Positions 53,553 to 61,437 of a DNA stretch of 64,000 bases are shown one piece after another. Source of the stretch: Maribacter stanieri (GTDB lineage: Bacteria; Bacteroidota; Bacteroidia; Flavobacteriales; Flavobacteriaceae); assembly GCF_900112245.1 (NCBI RefSeq), contig NZ_FOYX01000003.1:248001-312000 (forward strand). Reading direction: 5' to 3'. The notes under the pieces are model-generated. The model was not told the origin of the DNA. It saw only the letters and a program-made list of their open reading frames with translations, and ran no database searches. A program made the translations under genes and the position numbers. Numbering within the stretch: the stretch's first letter is position 1; every line of letters begins with the position of its first letter.

Positions 53553-53749
53553 GCACAACGTCTGAGCTAAGCGTAGTGCGGTTTTAGAGAAGCGATTCCC
53601 ATTGCGCCATAACCCGTAGCTAAAGCTTATTGATTAGTTTTATTTTTTATTTCTCAAAGCTAAATCCATAAGATTTAGCGACCTTATAAATATACAAGGA
53701 CCTTTCGGTTTAACCCTAAAGTCCGCATTACATTTAGGTTTTGTTGTAA
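53553..53749 (-). repeat. attC-like site 5
   Basis: Ends are GCACAAC and GTTGTAA with inner box AACGTCTGAGCTAAGCG. Arms differ from sites 2, 4, 6 and 7 but still pair (GTAGTGCGG with CCGCATTAC), a compensating change. The stop codon of the gene at 53734 is inside it. Confidence 0.9.
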
Positions 53750-54213
53750 TGCGTTTTTTCTTCATTCAAGTATTTTCGTAATTTTCTAAATAACATTTTC
53801 TCCTGAACTCTATAAATAAACCAGAACCATAAAAGTCCAAATGGAATCAACAACAAAAGATAAATTGGGAAGTCCGACTGAGTGGCAAGTCCAGCAACAC
53901 ACATTGTAGTCAGAATAATTAGAAAAAAATAAAATTCAATTCGCACCTTAGTTTTCAATAGCACGTGAGTTTTATATTCTCCCTTCCGTGTCAATTCCGC
54001 AAACCCTTTAATTCCATCCACAGCGGTTGGAAATCCTCTAAATATCAATGTGCCTAACGACCATTTTGCGAAAAACTCAAAGCGATTGTATTCTGACCAT
54101 TTAGTCCTAAATTTCTTGTCATTATTTAAGTGAATCTTTTCATTTAATTCGTCGATAGTTCCATTAAAAATGAATTCTTCTTTGAGTAAAATTGGGTCCA
54201 GAAATTTTTCCAT
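53734..54213 (-). CDS. Two-helix membrane protein (cassette gene)
   Basis: This 159-residue protein has two membrane helices (about 93-108 and 118-133) and a cytoplasmic N-terminal part with aromatic residues. No family is recognised. Its last codons run into attC-like site 5. It follows the gene at 54231 by 17 bases, so the two form a two-gene cassette. Confidence 0.65.
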   Translation of the reverse strand: MEKFLDPILLKEEFIFNGTIDELNEKIHLNNDKKFRTKWSEYNRFEFFAKWSLGTLIFRGFPTAVDGIKGFAELTRKGEYKTHVLLKTKVRIEFYFFLIILTTMCVAGLATQSDFPIYLLLLIPFGLLWFWFIYRVQEKMLFRKLRKYLNEEKTHYNKT

Positions 54214-54230
54214 TAAGAATTAATTGAGTT

Positions 54231-54677
54231 TCATTCAATGATATTTCGATGAATAAAGGTGTTATAAATGTGAGTTTTATAATCGCGCTTATCAATGATT
54301 GTATCAATTTTTTTTTCAAAATCAATTTCAAAAACACCGTAGTCTGATTTAGCAATATGTACTTTAAATGATTCTTTTAATTTCAGTTTTTTCTTTTTAA
54401 TGCTTTTTGCGGGTATCTGTTTCAGTTTATGAATTACACTATCATTTTTAATGAAATAAAAATAAACAATGTCAATTCTACCGGACTTTCCTTTTGTAAC
54501 GTTTTCCTTTAATTTTTCAATCGTAGCAAATGTTTTAAAAGCTCCTTTCTTTAATTTATTTTGTCGATAAACTCGAACTCCATAAATAAGCAAAAAAAAG
54601 ACTCCTAAGAGCGAAAGTGTTATTATCGGAGTTAGTTTAAATTTTATTTTCAATAGTTTTTCTTTACTATAAGCCAA
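54231..54677 (-). CDS. Single-helix membrane protein (cassette gene)
   Basis: This 148-residue protein has one membrane helix (about 15-35), followed by a basic region and beta-rich domain. DUF3592-like character is possible but weak. It starts only seven bases from attC-like site 6. Confidence 0.6.
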   Translation of the reverse strand: MAYSKEKLLKIKFKLTPIITLSLLGVFFLLIYGVRVYRQNKLKKGAFKTFATIEKLKENVTKGKSGRIDIVYFYFIKNDSVIHKLKQIPAKSIKKKKLKLKESFKVHIAKSDYGVFEIDFEKKIDTIIDKRDYKTHIYNTFIHRNIIE

Positions 54678-54683
54678 AATGCA

Positions 54684-54878
54684 TTACAACGGTTTAGCTA
54701 TGAACAGTACGGGAGCAAACGAGCGTTTGCTTTCCGCCATGCACTTAGCGAAATCTTATTGTTTTGATTTATTTTTTTTTAACCAGAGCAAAATCCATAA
54801 GATTTTGCGGACATCATAAAAATACACAAACCCAGCGATTAAGCCCGAAGCCCGTATTGTTTATAGGTTTTGTTGTAA
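54684..54878 (-). repeat. attC-like site 6
   Basis: Ends are TTACAAC and GTTGTAA with inner box AACGGTTTAGCTATGAAC. Arms CAGTACGGG and CCCGTATTG pair. Hairpin GCAAAC-GAGC-GTTTGC inside. Confidence 0.9.
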
Positions 54879-54890
54879 CACGTTTTTATA

Positions 54891-55565
54891 CTAAAAGTAG
54901 GCTTCATATCCATGTCCTCTTTCTCCCCACCATTTAACCCACTTTGCGCTCGAATATAGAATGTGAACTAAACTTTCGGGGCTAAGTTCATCTGCGTCGG
55001 GAGGATTTCTTACGTCTCTAAGGTGTTCTAAATTATTTTCTCTTGCATATGTGTTGGCTAGTGATAATATTCTATTTCCATAATCTATTGCCTCTTCGGA
55101 AAGCTTTGAGGAATAGGCTTCGTCAAATAATTCTGGTCCCATTATTTTTTCACAATCATCTAAAAATTTTCCTCGAAACACATGTGCTTCATCATGTAAA
55201 GCTATGTAAGTTGGTATTCCATCATGCAGTTCGACCAAATCAACTACCCAATAACCATACATCTCTTTCATGAACTCCTCGAGATTTTGACCTTTGTCCG
55301 TTCTGTTTTCAAAACTTTCTTTAGCCCATTCAGTTGCTTTTGTGTCGAATCCAACTCTTGGAGCATTCAGAGTTTCATATGGAGTAGTTGAAATTTCAAA
55401 AAAACGGTTTTGAACTTCAGTTTCATTATAGTTTTTCTTTCCTCTTATTTTGTCAAAGAAGGATAGTTTGGTTTTTTTTCGTCCGTCTAAAATTTCGAAC
55501 AAGTCTTTGAACTCGTTTTCCATTCCTTTTTTAGGTTTATTTAGCGGTTTCCAATCTAATCCCAT
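54891..55565 (-). CDS. Unknown protein (cassette gene)
   Basis: I recognise no family. The 224-residue protein has no signal peptide or membrane segment. It is acidic, with IALHDEAHVFRGKFLDDCE as a metal-like His/Asp/Glu cluster in the middle, and SAKWVKWWGERGHGYEAYF at the end, rich in Trp. It stops 12 bases from attC-like site 6 and starts 18 bases from site 7, a textbook single-gene cassette. Confidence 0.75.
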   Translation of the reverse strand: MGLDWKPLNKPKKGMENEFKDLFEILDGRKKTKLSFFDKIRGKKNYNETEVQNRFFEISTTPYETLNAPRVGFDTKATEWAKESFENRTDKGQNLEEFMKEMYGYWVVDLVELHDGIPTYIALHDEAHVFRGKFLDDCEKIMGPELFDEAYSSKLSEEAIDYGNRILSLANTYARENNLEHLRDVRNPPDADELSPESLVHILYSSAKWVKWWGERGHGYEAYF

Positions 55566-55582
55566 ATTTTTTCTTAAATGTG

Positions 55583-55777
55583 TTACAACGACTGAGCTAT
55601 GAACAGTACGGGAGCAAACTAGCGTTTACTTTCCGCCATGCACATAGCAAAATCTTTTTGTTTTGTTTTTTCTTTTTATTGTTTAAAGCAAAATCCTAAA
55701 GATTTTGTGGACTTTATAAAAATAAGCAAGCCCCGCGATTAAACCCGAAACCCGTATTGTTTATAGGTTTTGTTGGC
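55583..55777 (-). repeat. attC-like site 7
   Basis: Ends are TTACAAC and GTTGGCA with inner box AACGACTGAGCTATGAAC. Arms CAGTACGGG and CCCGTATTG pair. GCAAAC-TAGC-GTTTAC hairpin inside. Confidence 0.88.
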
Positions 55778-55785
55778 AAAAGTTT

Positions 55786-57357
55786 TTAATCAGTGCATTG
55801 ACCATTTTGTAAATCTTCTAAGGTAGGATTGTATAAGTTATCTGTAATAATATACCTATAATCACCAGTATTATTAATTGTACCGTTTTCAATAAAAGAA
55901 TTTAACCCGCAATAGTCCGCAAGCATCGCATTTTCTTGTATGAACAATTGGTTAACGTAAATTAATTTATCTAGCCCATCTAGATTTGTTAAATCGGTAT
56001 TTCGAATATTAAGGTCTGATGTAACCGTTTCTAAATTTTCCAAGAAATCTAGATTAGTAATAGCTTGTCCATTTACTCCAAAAGAACCTCTGATGGTATG
56101 AAAATTTTTAGAAACAAATTTCTCGATATCAGAATTGGAATCCATTAAAAGATTACCATCATATACACCTAAAGGTACTAATTCACTACAGGTACTATTG
56201 ACAACTTCGGATTTAGTGGGATTAAATCTATTATAGCGTTGACCATTATGATAAAGATTGGCACCGTCATTTGTTAATAGGTCTTTAATACCACAATAGT
56301 CGTATAATGATACGTTATCCGAAAATCTTAATAAAGATGCCGATTTCAAATTTGATAAGCCATTTAAGTTTTCTAACAGTAAGCTACCACTTACATGCAG
56401 TTCAACACCCACGTTCTCTAGACTTGAAAGCCCATTTAAATTTTCTATTAAGGGACTGCCAAGCAAATCAAAATCAGTTCCAACACTTTTTAAACTTGAA
56501 AGTCCGTCAATATTTTCTAACAAAGCATTATTGTTAAATCGTACATTTTCTTTTACTTCAATCAGGTTTTCCAAACCATCAATTTTTGTTAATGAATTAT
56601 TGGACAAAAAGTTAATGTAACCCTCTAACTTCGTAACACTTTTTAAAGCGTCAATATTCTTCAGAGCAGAATTTGAAACCATTTGAATAGAATTAATTAC
56701 GTTTAGCTTTTCTAACCCATTCAAATTCTCTAAGGATGTAGTACTAAAAACCTCTAAAAAACCAACTTCAAGAATCTTGTTAAGGGGTTCTAAATCTACT
56801 ATAGTCGATGCAATAGAAGTAACTTGTCCTATATTTAAGCCTCCAGTTATTGATGTATATCCTAACTTTCCAAAATGGTCTACTTCTTCTTGAGTATTTA
56901 AGACAATAGATCCATCATAAATGGGACTAACACCAAATCCGGTTATAGTTATAGTATCATTGCCACCTGTGGCATTGGATTCAATTTGTATTACATTACT
57001 ATAGTCCAATATTTCAGTAGGACTAAAGGTAATAGTAAAATCTTTATTTGTATTGGGGGTAATAGTGGTCGAAGATATATCTATAGTGTAATTATCTGGA
57101 ATAACAATGTTTGTGATATTTAAGTCTGAATTTCCAGTATTTTCAATATTAAAAACCTGTGTAGTTATAATATCCACTACAACATCTCCGAAATCAATTT
57201 CGTTTGATTCTTCATTTGTAAAGTTAATAATAGCAGTTTGCTCTATTACTGTTTCTGGCTCTCTGTCTATTTGTGTTGGAGTATTATCATCGTCTGAAGC
57301 GCAACTTGAAAAGACTAAAATATAAGCTAGTATTAGAATTGTATTTTTAATTTTCAT
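55786..57357 (-). CDS. Surface lipoprotein with ASH/Hydin-type and receptor L-type leucine-rich domains
   Basis: This 523-residue protein has a lipoprotein signal (FSSCAS), then a choice-of-anchor D-like (ASH/Hydin) domain (about 45-150), then repeats of the receptor L-domain type (about 190-370 and 430-520) with N-x-x-GL-x-x-L repeats. Each repeat block ends with a conserved YCGI/YCGL segment. Probably on the cell surface, binding sugars or proteins. Its stop is nine bases from attC-like site 7. No attC is seen upstream of its start. Confidence 0.8.
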   Translation of the reverse strand: MKIKNTILILAYILVFSSCASDDDNTPTQIDREPETVIEQTAIINFTNEESNEIDFGDVVVDIITTQVFNIENTGNSDLNITNIVIPDNYTIDISSTTITPNTNKDFTITFSPTEILDYSNVIQIESNATGGNDTITITGFGVSPIYDGSIVLNTQEEVDHFGKLGYTSITGGLNIGQVTSIASTIVDLEPLNKILEVGFLEVFSTTSLENLNGLEKLNVINSIQMVSNSALKNIDALKSVTKLEGYINFLSNNSLTKIDGLENLIEVKENVRFNNNALLENIDGLSSLKSVGTDFDLLGSPLIENLNGLSSLENVGVELHVSGSLLLENLNGLSNLKSASLLRFSDNVSLYDYCGIKDLLTNDGANLYHNGQRYNRFNPTKSEVVNSTCSELVPLGVYDGNLLMDSNSDIEKFVSKNFHTIRGSFGVNGQAITNLDFLENLETVTSDLNIRNTDLTNLDGLDKLIYVNQLFIQENAMLADYCGLNSFIENGTINNTGDYRYIITDNLYNPTLEDLQNGQCTD

Positions 57358-57631
57358 TTGGGGTAGGGTTTGTTAATTAACGGTTTATTAACTTTTTTAT
57401 TTTTTGGAGAAATTTTTGCCAACAATTAAATATATAACATATGTTATACATCCTGCCAATATGAGATATATAAAACATATGTTATATATATCTTTTATAT
57501 CAGCAATATACCAAATTACATGTGAAGAAAACTCCTACTAGTTTTAAACTGTTTTAATATGTGTATTCACAAAGCAAAAAAAAGCCCGTCTTTACAGACG
57601 AGCATTTATAAACAACTTAAATTAAAATAAA
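57358..57631. promoter_or_regulatory. Twin palindromes and terminator between 57358 and 57631
   Basis: Two AACATATGTT palindromes (57436-57445 within TATAACATATGTTATA; 57474-57483), with centres 38 bases apart, may be operators for the gene at 55786. On the minus strand a GCTCGTCT/AGACGGGC hairpin with a T-run (57580-57606) ends the HmuY-like gene. Confidence 0.6.
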
Positions 57632-58258
57632 CTACTCAAAAGAAGTTTCCCCTATATTAGGGTTATATACATAATTAAAGGTGAAGTAAGGTGTTGCATC
57701 TGCAAACGCATCTGGTTCGGCAGGGGCGTTTTCATAGTAGCTAATAATCTCTACTTTGGCATAATTACCTTCTGTTGTTCTAATTACAAATATTTTACCT
57801 GGTATTGGTGTAATAACGTGTGATGGTGGTCCGGCGTAATTGTACCATCCATTGTCACTACCTGTAGGTATGGCAAATGCAGCATCGGCATCTTGGTTAA
57901 AAGATAGTCCGTCAGCTGTAGTTATGCTTGCCAATGTACCTGTTACTATGGCTACACCTGCATCTCCGTTGCGTACAGGTTCATCTGCAGTACCGGTTTC
58001 TGCGCCGCCGTTTATGGCTATGGTTGTTCCTCTAAAGGCTAAATCCCAATCTGTATCGCTAGTGGTAATTGCGCCTGTTTCAAAATCGAATTTTGCAAAC
58101 TCCCCGCCAACAGCTTCTCCTTGTCCACCTGTTTGTGGTGCATATAGGTTGCTTACAGTTTCCGTTTGTATCGGTTCTGCTGGGGTGTTGTCATCGTCGT
58201 TACTGCAAGAGGCGAATGCCACTGCTAAAAATGCTACTGCTAAAATGTTCTTCGTCAT
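57632..58258 (-). CDS. HmuY-like heme-binding lipoprotein
   Basis: This 208-residue protein has a lipoprotein signal (FASCSN) and a beta-rich domain with WDLAFRGTTIAINGG, the typical start of the HmuY fold. It probably binds heme at the surface and hands it to the TonB-dependent receptor encoded just upstream (38 bases). The C-terminal part is short and acidic. It ends at a terminator. Confidence 0.85.
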   Translation of the reverse strand: MTKNILAVAFLAVAFASCSNDDDNTPAEPIQTETVSNLYAPQTGGQGEAVGGEFAKFDFETGAITTSDTDWDLAFRGTTIAINGGAETGTADEPVRNGDAGVAIVTGTLASITTADGLSFNQDADAAFAIPTGSDNGWYNYAGPPSHVITPIPGKIFVIRTTEGNYAKVEIISYYENAPAEPDAFADATPYFTFNYVYNPNIGETSFE

Positions 58259-58295
58259 GGTAATTGTAATTAAAACCTGCTCATTGTCAGGTGGG

Positions 58296-60413
58296 TTAGA
58301 ATTGATAATTTAATTTTAGGTATCCTTGAATTCCCGGCATTGTTGGGATATTGTTATCGGTATAGTCCAAAAGATTATTGGCACCTACCTGTAGTGTAAA
58401 GTTGTTGTAGAATGTTTTACTGGCTGCTGCATTTACGGTAACAAAGTCATCTATAAAACTGCTATCGTAATTATCTATGAGTCCGTTGCCATTGGTATCA
58501 AACTGCGCATACTTACTACGGTATAGTAGGCGAATGTTTAGATTTGTTTTTGCAGTAGGTATATCATAGTAGATTTTAAAATTTGCATTGTGGCGAGATC
58601 TATTTACCAAACCAAAATAGTCGGTCTGTGATAATGCAATGGTCTGCCCATTATTAGGGTCGCGTACAAATACTTGGTTGTCTTTTATATCTTGTTTCTT
58701 CTGCTTGTCAAAAGCATACAATAATTGATAGCCAGCACTTATGTTTAGGTCATTACTTAGTTTGTAGGCAGAATTAATTTCGAAACCTGTGGTGTATATT
58801 TCATCAAAATTGACATAGCTAAACACATTTTGTCCGTTTGTTTTTCTTGCAATAATGCGGGTGTCTATTAAGTTTTTAAAATCGTTTCTAAAGAAATTGA
58901 CTTCTGTATTTCCACGACCGTGTTTTAGATTGAAACCTAGGTTATAACCAATAGAGCTTTCTGCTCCTAGGGGTTTACTTAGGTCATCTTCGGTCACAAC
59001 CACATTAAGTATTTGATCTTGCTCTTCTAGTTCTTTCAGTTTATCTAATGCTACGTTATACCCTAAGATCGTATAACCAACGGCGGAGTTTGTAAAATCA
59101 AAATACAGCTGTCTAAAATCTGGTGCTTTAAAACCGTAGCCTATAGAACCTTTAATAGATAGGTTATCGTTTAATTGATAGCGTAGTGCCAGTTTGGGAC
59201 TAAATTGATTGTTGTATTCAGAGTGATTATCAAACCGGGCGCCTGCAATAACATTTAAGTTTTCTATTGGGTCAAAATCGTATTGCGCGTATGCATACTG
59301 GGAGCTGAAGTTTACGGTTTTATCAAAGTAAGTTCTATCCAATTCATCTAATTGAAGACCAATGCCAGCAGTTAAAGTTCCATTTTGGAACCCCGTTGTC
59401 TCTGTATTGTTTTCAGATGAAAATGTATAACTACCACGAACTTCTGGTCTAAATAATTTCTGGTTGAAATCACTATCACTTAAAATAGCTGTAGAGATAG
59501 GATCCGCCAATAATTCTGTAGCAATGTAATTAGTATAGTAAAGCTCGTAGGCCATGGTAAGATTTGGGGTCCATTTATGGTCTAATCTGGTATGCGCGTT
59601 CCATTCTTGTTCTTTAGTATCGCCTTGGTATTGAATGCTATCTAAGGTAAAACCGGCATCTTGGTTTTGATCATAAAAACGCCCAGAGGCAAACAGCGAT
59701 AAATTGTCTTTAAAATCATAATACAATCGCCCGTTTAAGGTGTAGTTTGTAAACGGATTTACCGTATTACCTTCAACATCTTCATTAAGATCATACCCAT
59801 TGCTAGAGAACCTATTGGCAAAGAACCCATAACGAAATTTTTTAAATGCTTGTTTTACATCTAGGTTAATGTCTTGCTGAGAAAAGCTTCCAATTCTGTA
59901 AGAGGCATTACCGGTCAACGCTTCTGTTTTTGGCTTTTCCGTAATTATATTGATGACTCCGCCTAAAGCTTCAGATCCATATAAACTGCTAGACGGACCT
60001 TTTACTACTTCTATCTGTTTGATGTTGCCCACGGTAAGCCTACTTAAATCAAAATTACCGGCACTTCTACCAACTAGGGGAACACCATCTATTAAAATAA
60101 GGATATAGTCTGATGCGATACCTTGAATCTGTACACCTTGAAACCCGCTTTCATCGGCTACGGTTATTATACCGGTCTGCTCATTCAATATTTCGTTTAA
60201 ACGGACGCTACCAGATTTTATAATTTGTTTTTTACCCACTAAGGTTACGGGTAGGGGTAGCGATGATAATTGGCGTTCTGTTCTTGTTGCGGTTACAATT
60301 ACTTCATCTAGTTGCTGGGCAAGGATAGAATCGGTCGGATTTTCAACTCGGGTCTGTGCTATGGTAAAGTAAGATCCTATAAGTAGTAAGCATGTGGTAA
60401 GTTGAAATCGCAT
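58296..60413 (-). CDS. TonB-dependent receptor, probably for heme or siderophore
   Basis: This 705-residue outer-membrane protein has a signal peptide (ending TIAQT), a TonB-box-like start (DEVIVTATRTERQLSSLP), a plug domain (about 40-160) and a 22-strand barrel ending in LKLNYQF with a C-terminal Phe. Length and layout match heme receptors of the HmuR type. Two Fur-like boxes lie upstream. Heme is the likeliest ligand because of the adjacent HmuY-like gene. Confidence 0.88.
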   Translation of the reverse strand: MRFQLTTCLLLIGSYFTIAQTRVENPTDSILAQQLDEVIVTATRTERQLSSLPLPVTLVGKKQIIKSGSVRLNEILNEQTGIITVADESGFQGVQIQGIASDYILILIDGVPLVGRSAGNFDLSRLTVGNIKQIEVVKGPSSSLYGSEALGGVINIITEKPKTEALTGNASYRIGSFSQQDINLDVKQAFKKFRYGFFANRFSSNGYDLNEDVEGNTVNPFTNYTLNGRLYYDFKDNLSLFASGRFYDQNQDAGFTLDSIQYQGDTKEQEWNAHTRLDHKWTPNLTMAYELYYTNYIATELLADPISTAILSDSDFNQKLFRPEVRGSYTFSSENNTETTGFQNGTLTAGIGLQLDELDRTYFDKTVNFSSQYAYAQYDFDPIENLNVIAGARFDNHSEYNNQFSPKLALRYQLNDNLSIKGSIGYGFKAPDFRQLYFDFTNSAVGYTILGYNVALDKLKELEEQDQILNVVVTEDDLSKPLGAESSIGYNLGFNLKHGRGNTEVNFFRNDFKNLIDTRIIARKTNGQNVFSYVNFDEIYTTGFEINSAYKLSNDLNISAGYQLLYAFDKQKKQDIKDNQVFVRDPNNGQTIALSQTDYFGLVNRSRHNANFKIYYDIPTAKTNLNIRLLYRSKYAQFDTNGNGLIDNYDSSFIDDFVTVNAAASKTFYNNFTLQVGANNLLDYTDNNIPTMPGIQGYLKLNYQF

Positions 60414-60414
60414 T

Positions 60415-60440
60415 ATTCTTATTTAGAATTATTCTTAATA
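60415..60440. promoter_or_regulatory. Fur-like box 1
   Basis: The inverted repeat TTATTTAGAAT-T-ATTCTTAATA (9 of 11 paired positions) covers the start of the receptor mRNA. It includes a 15-base direct repeat ATTCTTATTTAGAAT shared with box 2. Confidence 0.65.
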
Positions 60441-60445
60441 CGGAG

Positions 60446-60453
60446 CAAATATA
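60446..60453 (-). promoter_or_regulatory. Bacteroidota -7 element (TATATTTG) of the receptor
   Basis: On the minus strand TATATTTG precedes the receptor start by about 33 bases, just upstream of Fur-like box 1, so a repressor on that box would block transcription. Confidence 0.55.
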
Positions 60454-60459
60454 TAAACA

Positions 60460-60474
60460 ATTCTTATTTAGAAT
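60460..60474. promoter_or_regulatory. Fur-like box 2
   Basis: ATTCTTATTTAGAAT, an exact repeat of box 1, lies 13 bases before the -7 element of the divergent operon. Confidence 0.6.
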
Positions 60475-60487
60475 AAATAAAAATAGT

Positions 60488-60495
60488 TATTTTTG
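60488..60495 (+). promoter_or_regulatory. Bacteroidota -7 element (TATTTTTG) of the DUF6607 operon
   Basis: TATTTTTG matches TAnnTTTG and lies 32 bases before the ATG at 60528. Confidence 0.5.
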
Positions 60496-60527
60496 GCCTC
60501 GAACCTAAAACATTAAATCATCAAGTA

Positions 60528-61433
60528 ATGAGAACACCGATCACTATAGTAATGGCACTACTGGTTTCAATGAGTGCTTTTTCTCAAAAGGATAAAAAGA
60601 AAAAAGACCGCGAGGCTATAAAAAGCATGTGTGGTTGTTATGAAGTAACCTTCAATTTTGCAGAGACGTTTAATTATAGTTCAGATTCTTTGTATAAACC
60701 GTCTAAAACCAAAGTAGACATAGGTCTGGAATGGGCAGAATTGGTAACAGATGAGAATGATAAAATCTCTATTCAGCATTTACTACAAGTAGGTAACCCA
60801 GCAGAACCACATATAGTTAAACACTGGAGGCAAGATTGGTTATTTGAAAACACGGATTTATACTCTTACAATGCCAATAACAGTTGGACATTTACCAAAT
60901 TGCCAGCAAATGAGGTGAAAGGGCAGTGGACACAAAAAGTATATCAAGTAGATGACAGTCCTAGATATGAAGGTTCTTCTACTTGGGTTCATGTAGATGG
61001 TAAGAGCTATTGGGAGAATACTGCCGATGCTCCCTTGCCTAGACGTGAGTATACTACAAGAAGCGATTATAATTTAACCGTTCGTGGAAATAGACAAGAG
61101 ATTACTGATTATGGTTGGTTGCATGATCAAGATAATACCAAAGTAATACGTGAAGATGGTAAGCCAGATGTTATAGTTGCTAAGGAAAAAGGATATAATA
61201 CCTATGTAAAGGTTGATGATAGCAAATGTGCGGCTGCTGCTAATTGGTGGAAAGAACATACTGATAAATGGGCAATTGTACGAAGTATATGGGATAATGT
61301 ATACGGGCGTAACACTGATCTTTCTTTAGAAGAGAAGGTCGATAATAAAGTATTGTATAAATACCTTTTTGATGATGCTTATGATCAAGAAGGGGAAATT
61401 GAAGAAGTAATAGAATCATTTGTAAAGAAATAA
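60528..61433 (+). CDS. DUF6607-like secreted protein
   Basis: This 301-residue protein has a signal peptide (ending AFSQ), a lysine patch, then a conserved MCGCYEVTFNFAETF segment and Trp-rich strands (HWRQDWLFENTDLYSYN). It matches the DUF6607 type from Bacteroidota, often near iron-uptake genes; its function is unknown. It is first in an operon with ankyrin, DUF2271 and PepSY-type genes and shares a Fur-like control region with the receptor. Confidence 0.75.
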   Translation: MRTPITIVMALLVSMSAFSQKDKKKKDREAIKSMCGCYEVTFNFAETFNYSSDSLYKPSKTKVDIGLEWAELVTDENDKISIQHLLQVGNPAEPHIVKHWRQDWLFENTDLYSYNANNSWTFTKLPANEVKGQWTQKVYQVDDSPRYEGSSTWVHVDGKSYWENTADAPLPRREYTTRSDYNLTVRGNRQEITDYGWLHDQDNTKVIREDGKPDVIVAKEKGYNTYVKVDDSKCAAAANWWKEHTDKWAIVRSIWDNVYGRNTDLSLEEKVDNKVLYKYLFDDAYDQEGEIEEVIESFVKK

Positions 61434-61437
61434 GAAT

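Larger units (their letters stand above)
49356..55777 (-). mobile_element. Integron-like cassette array (CALIN) without integrase in view
   Basis: Seven sites (six strong, one weak) separate unrelated genes. Each strong site has RYYYAAC/GTTGT-like ends, an AACGCTTGAGTTAAGC-type inner box and complementary arms. Genes on the minus strand start 7-50 bases from one site and stop at or in the next, exactly as in gene cassettes; only one plus-strand gene breaks the pattern. No tyrosine recombinase IntI is present in the window, so this is a cluster of attC sites lacking the integrase, or part of an array whose integrase lies outside. Confidence 0.75.

Noticed and set aside
49356-55777. CRISPR array
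   Set aside because: Repeats are about 200 bases, diverged and separated by whole genes; there are no short identical repeats with unique spacers.
49356-55777. Simple MITE family as the explanation for the repeats
   Set aside because: Target-site duplications are not seen, gene orientation and stop positions fit cassettes, and the ends match attC; MITE origin stays possible but less likely.
57840-58313. 157-residue plus-strand frame over the HmuY-like gene
   Set aside because: It is the antisense of the HmuY-like gene, which has a good signal peptide and family match.
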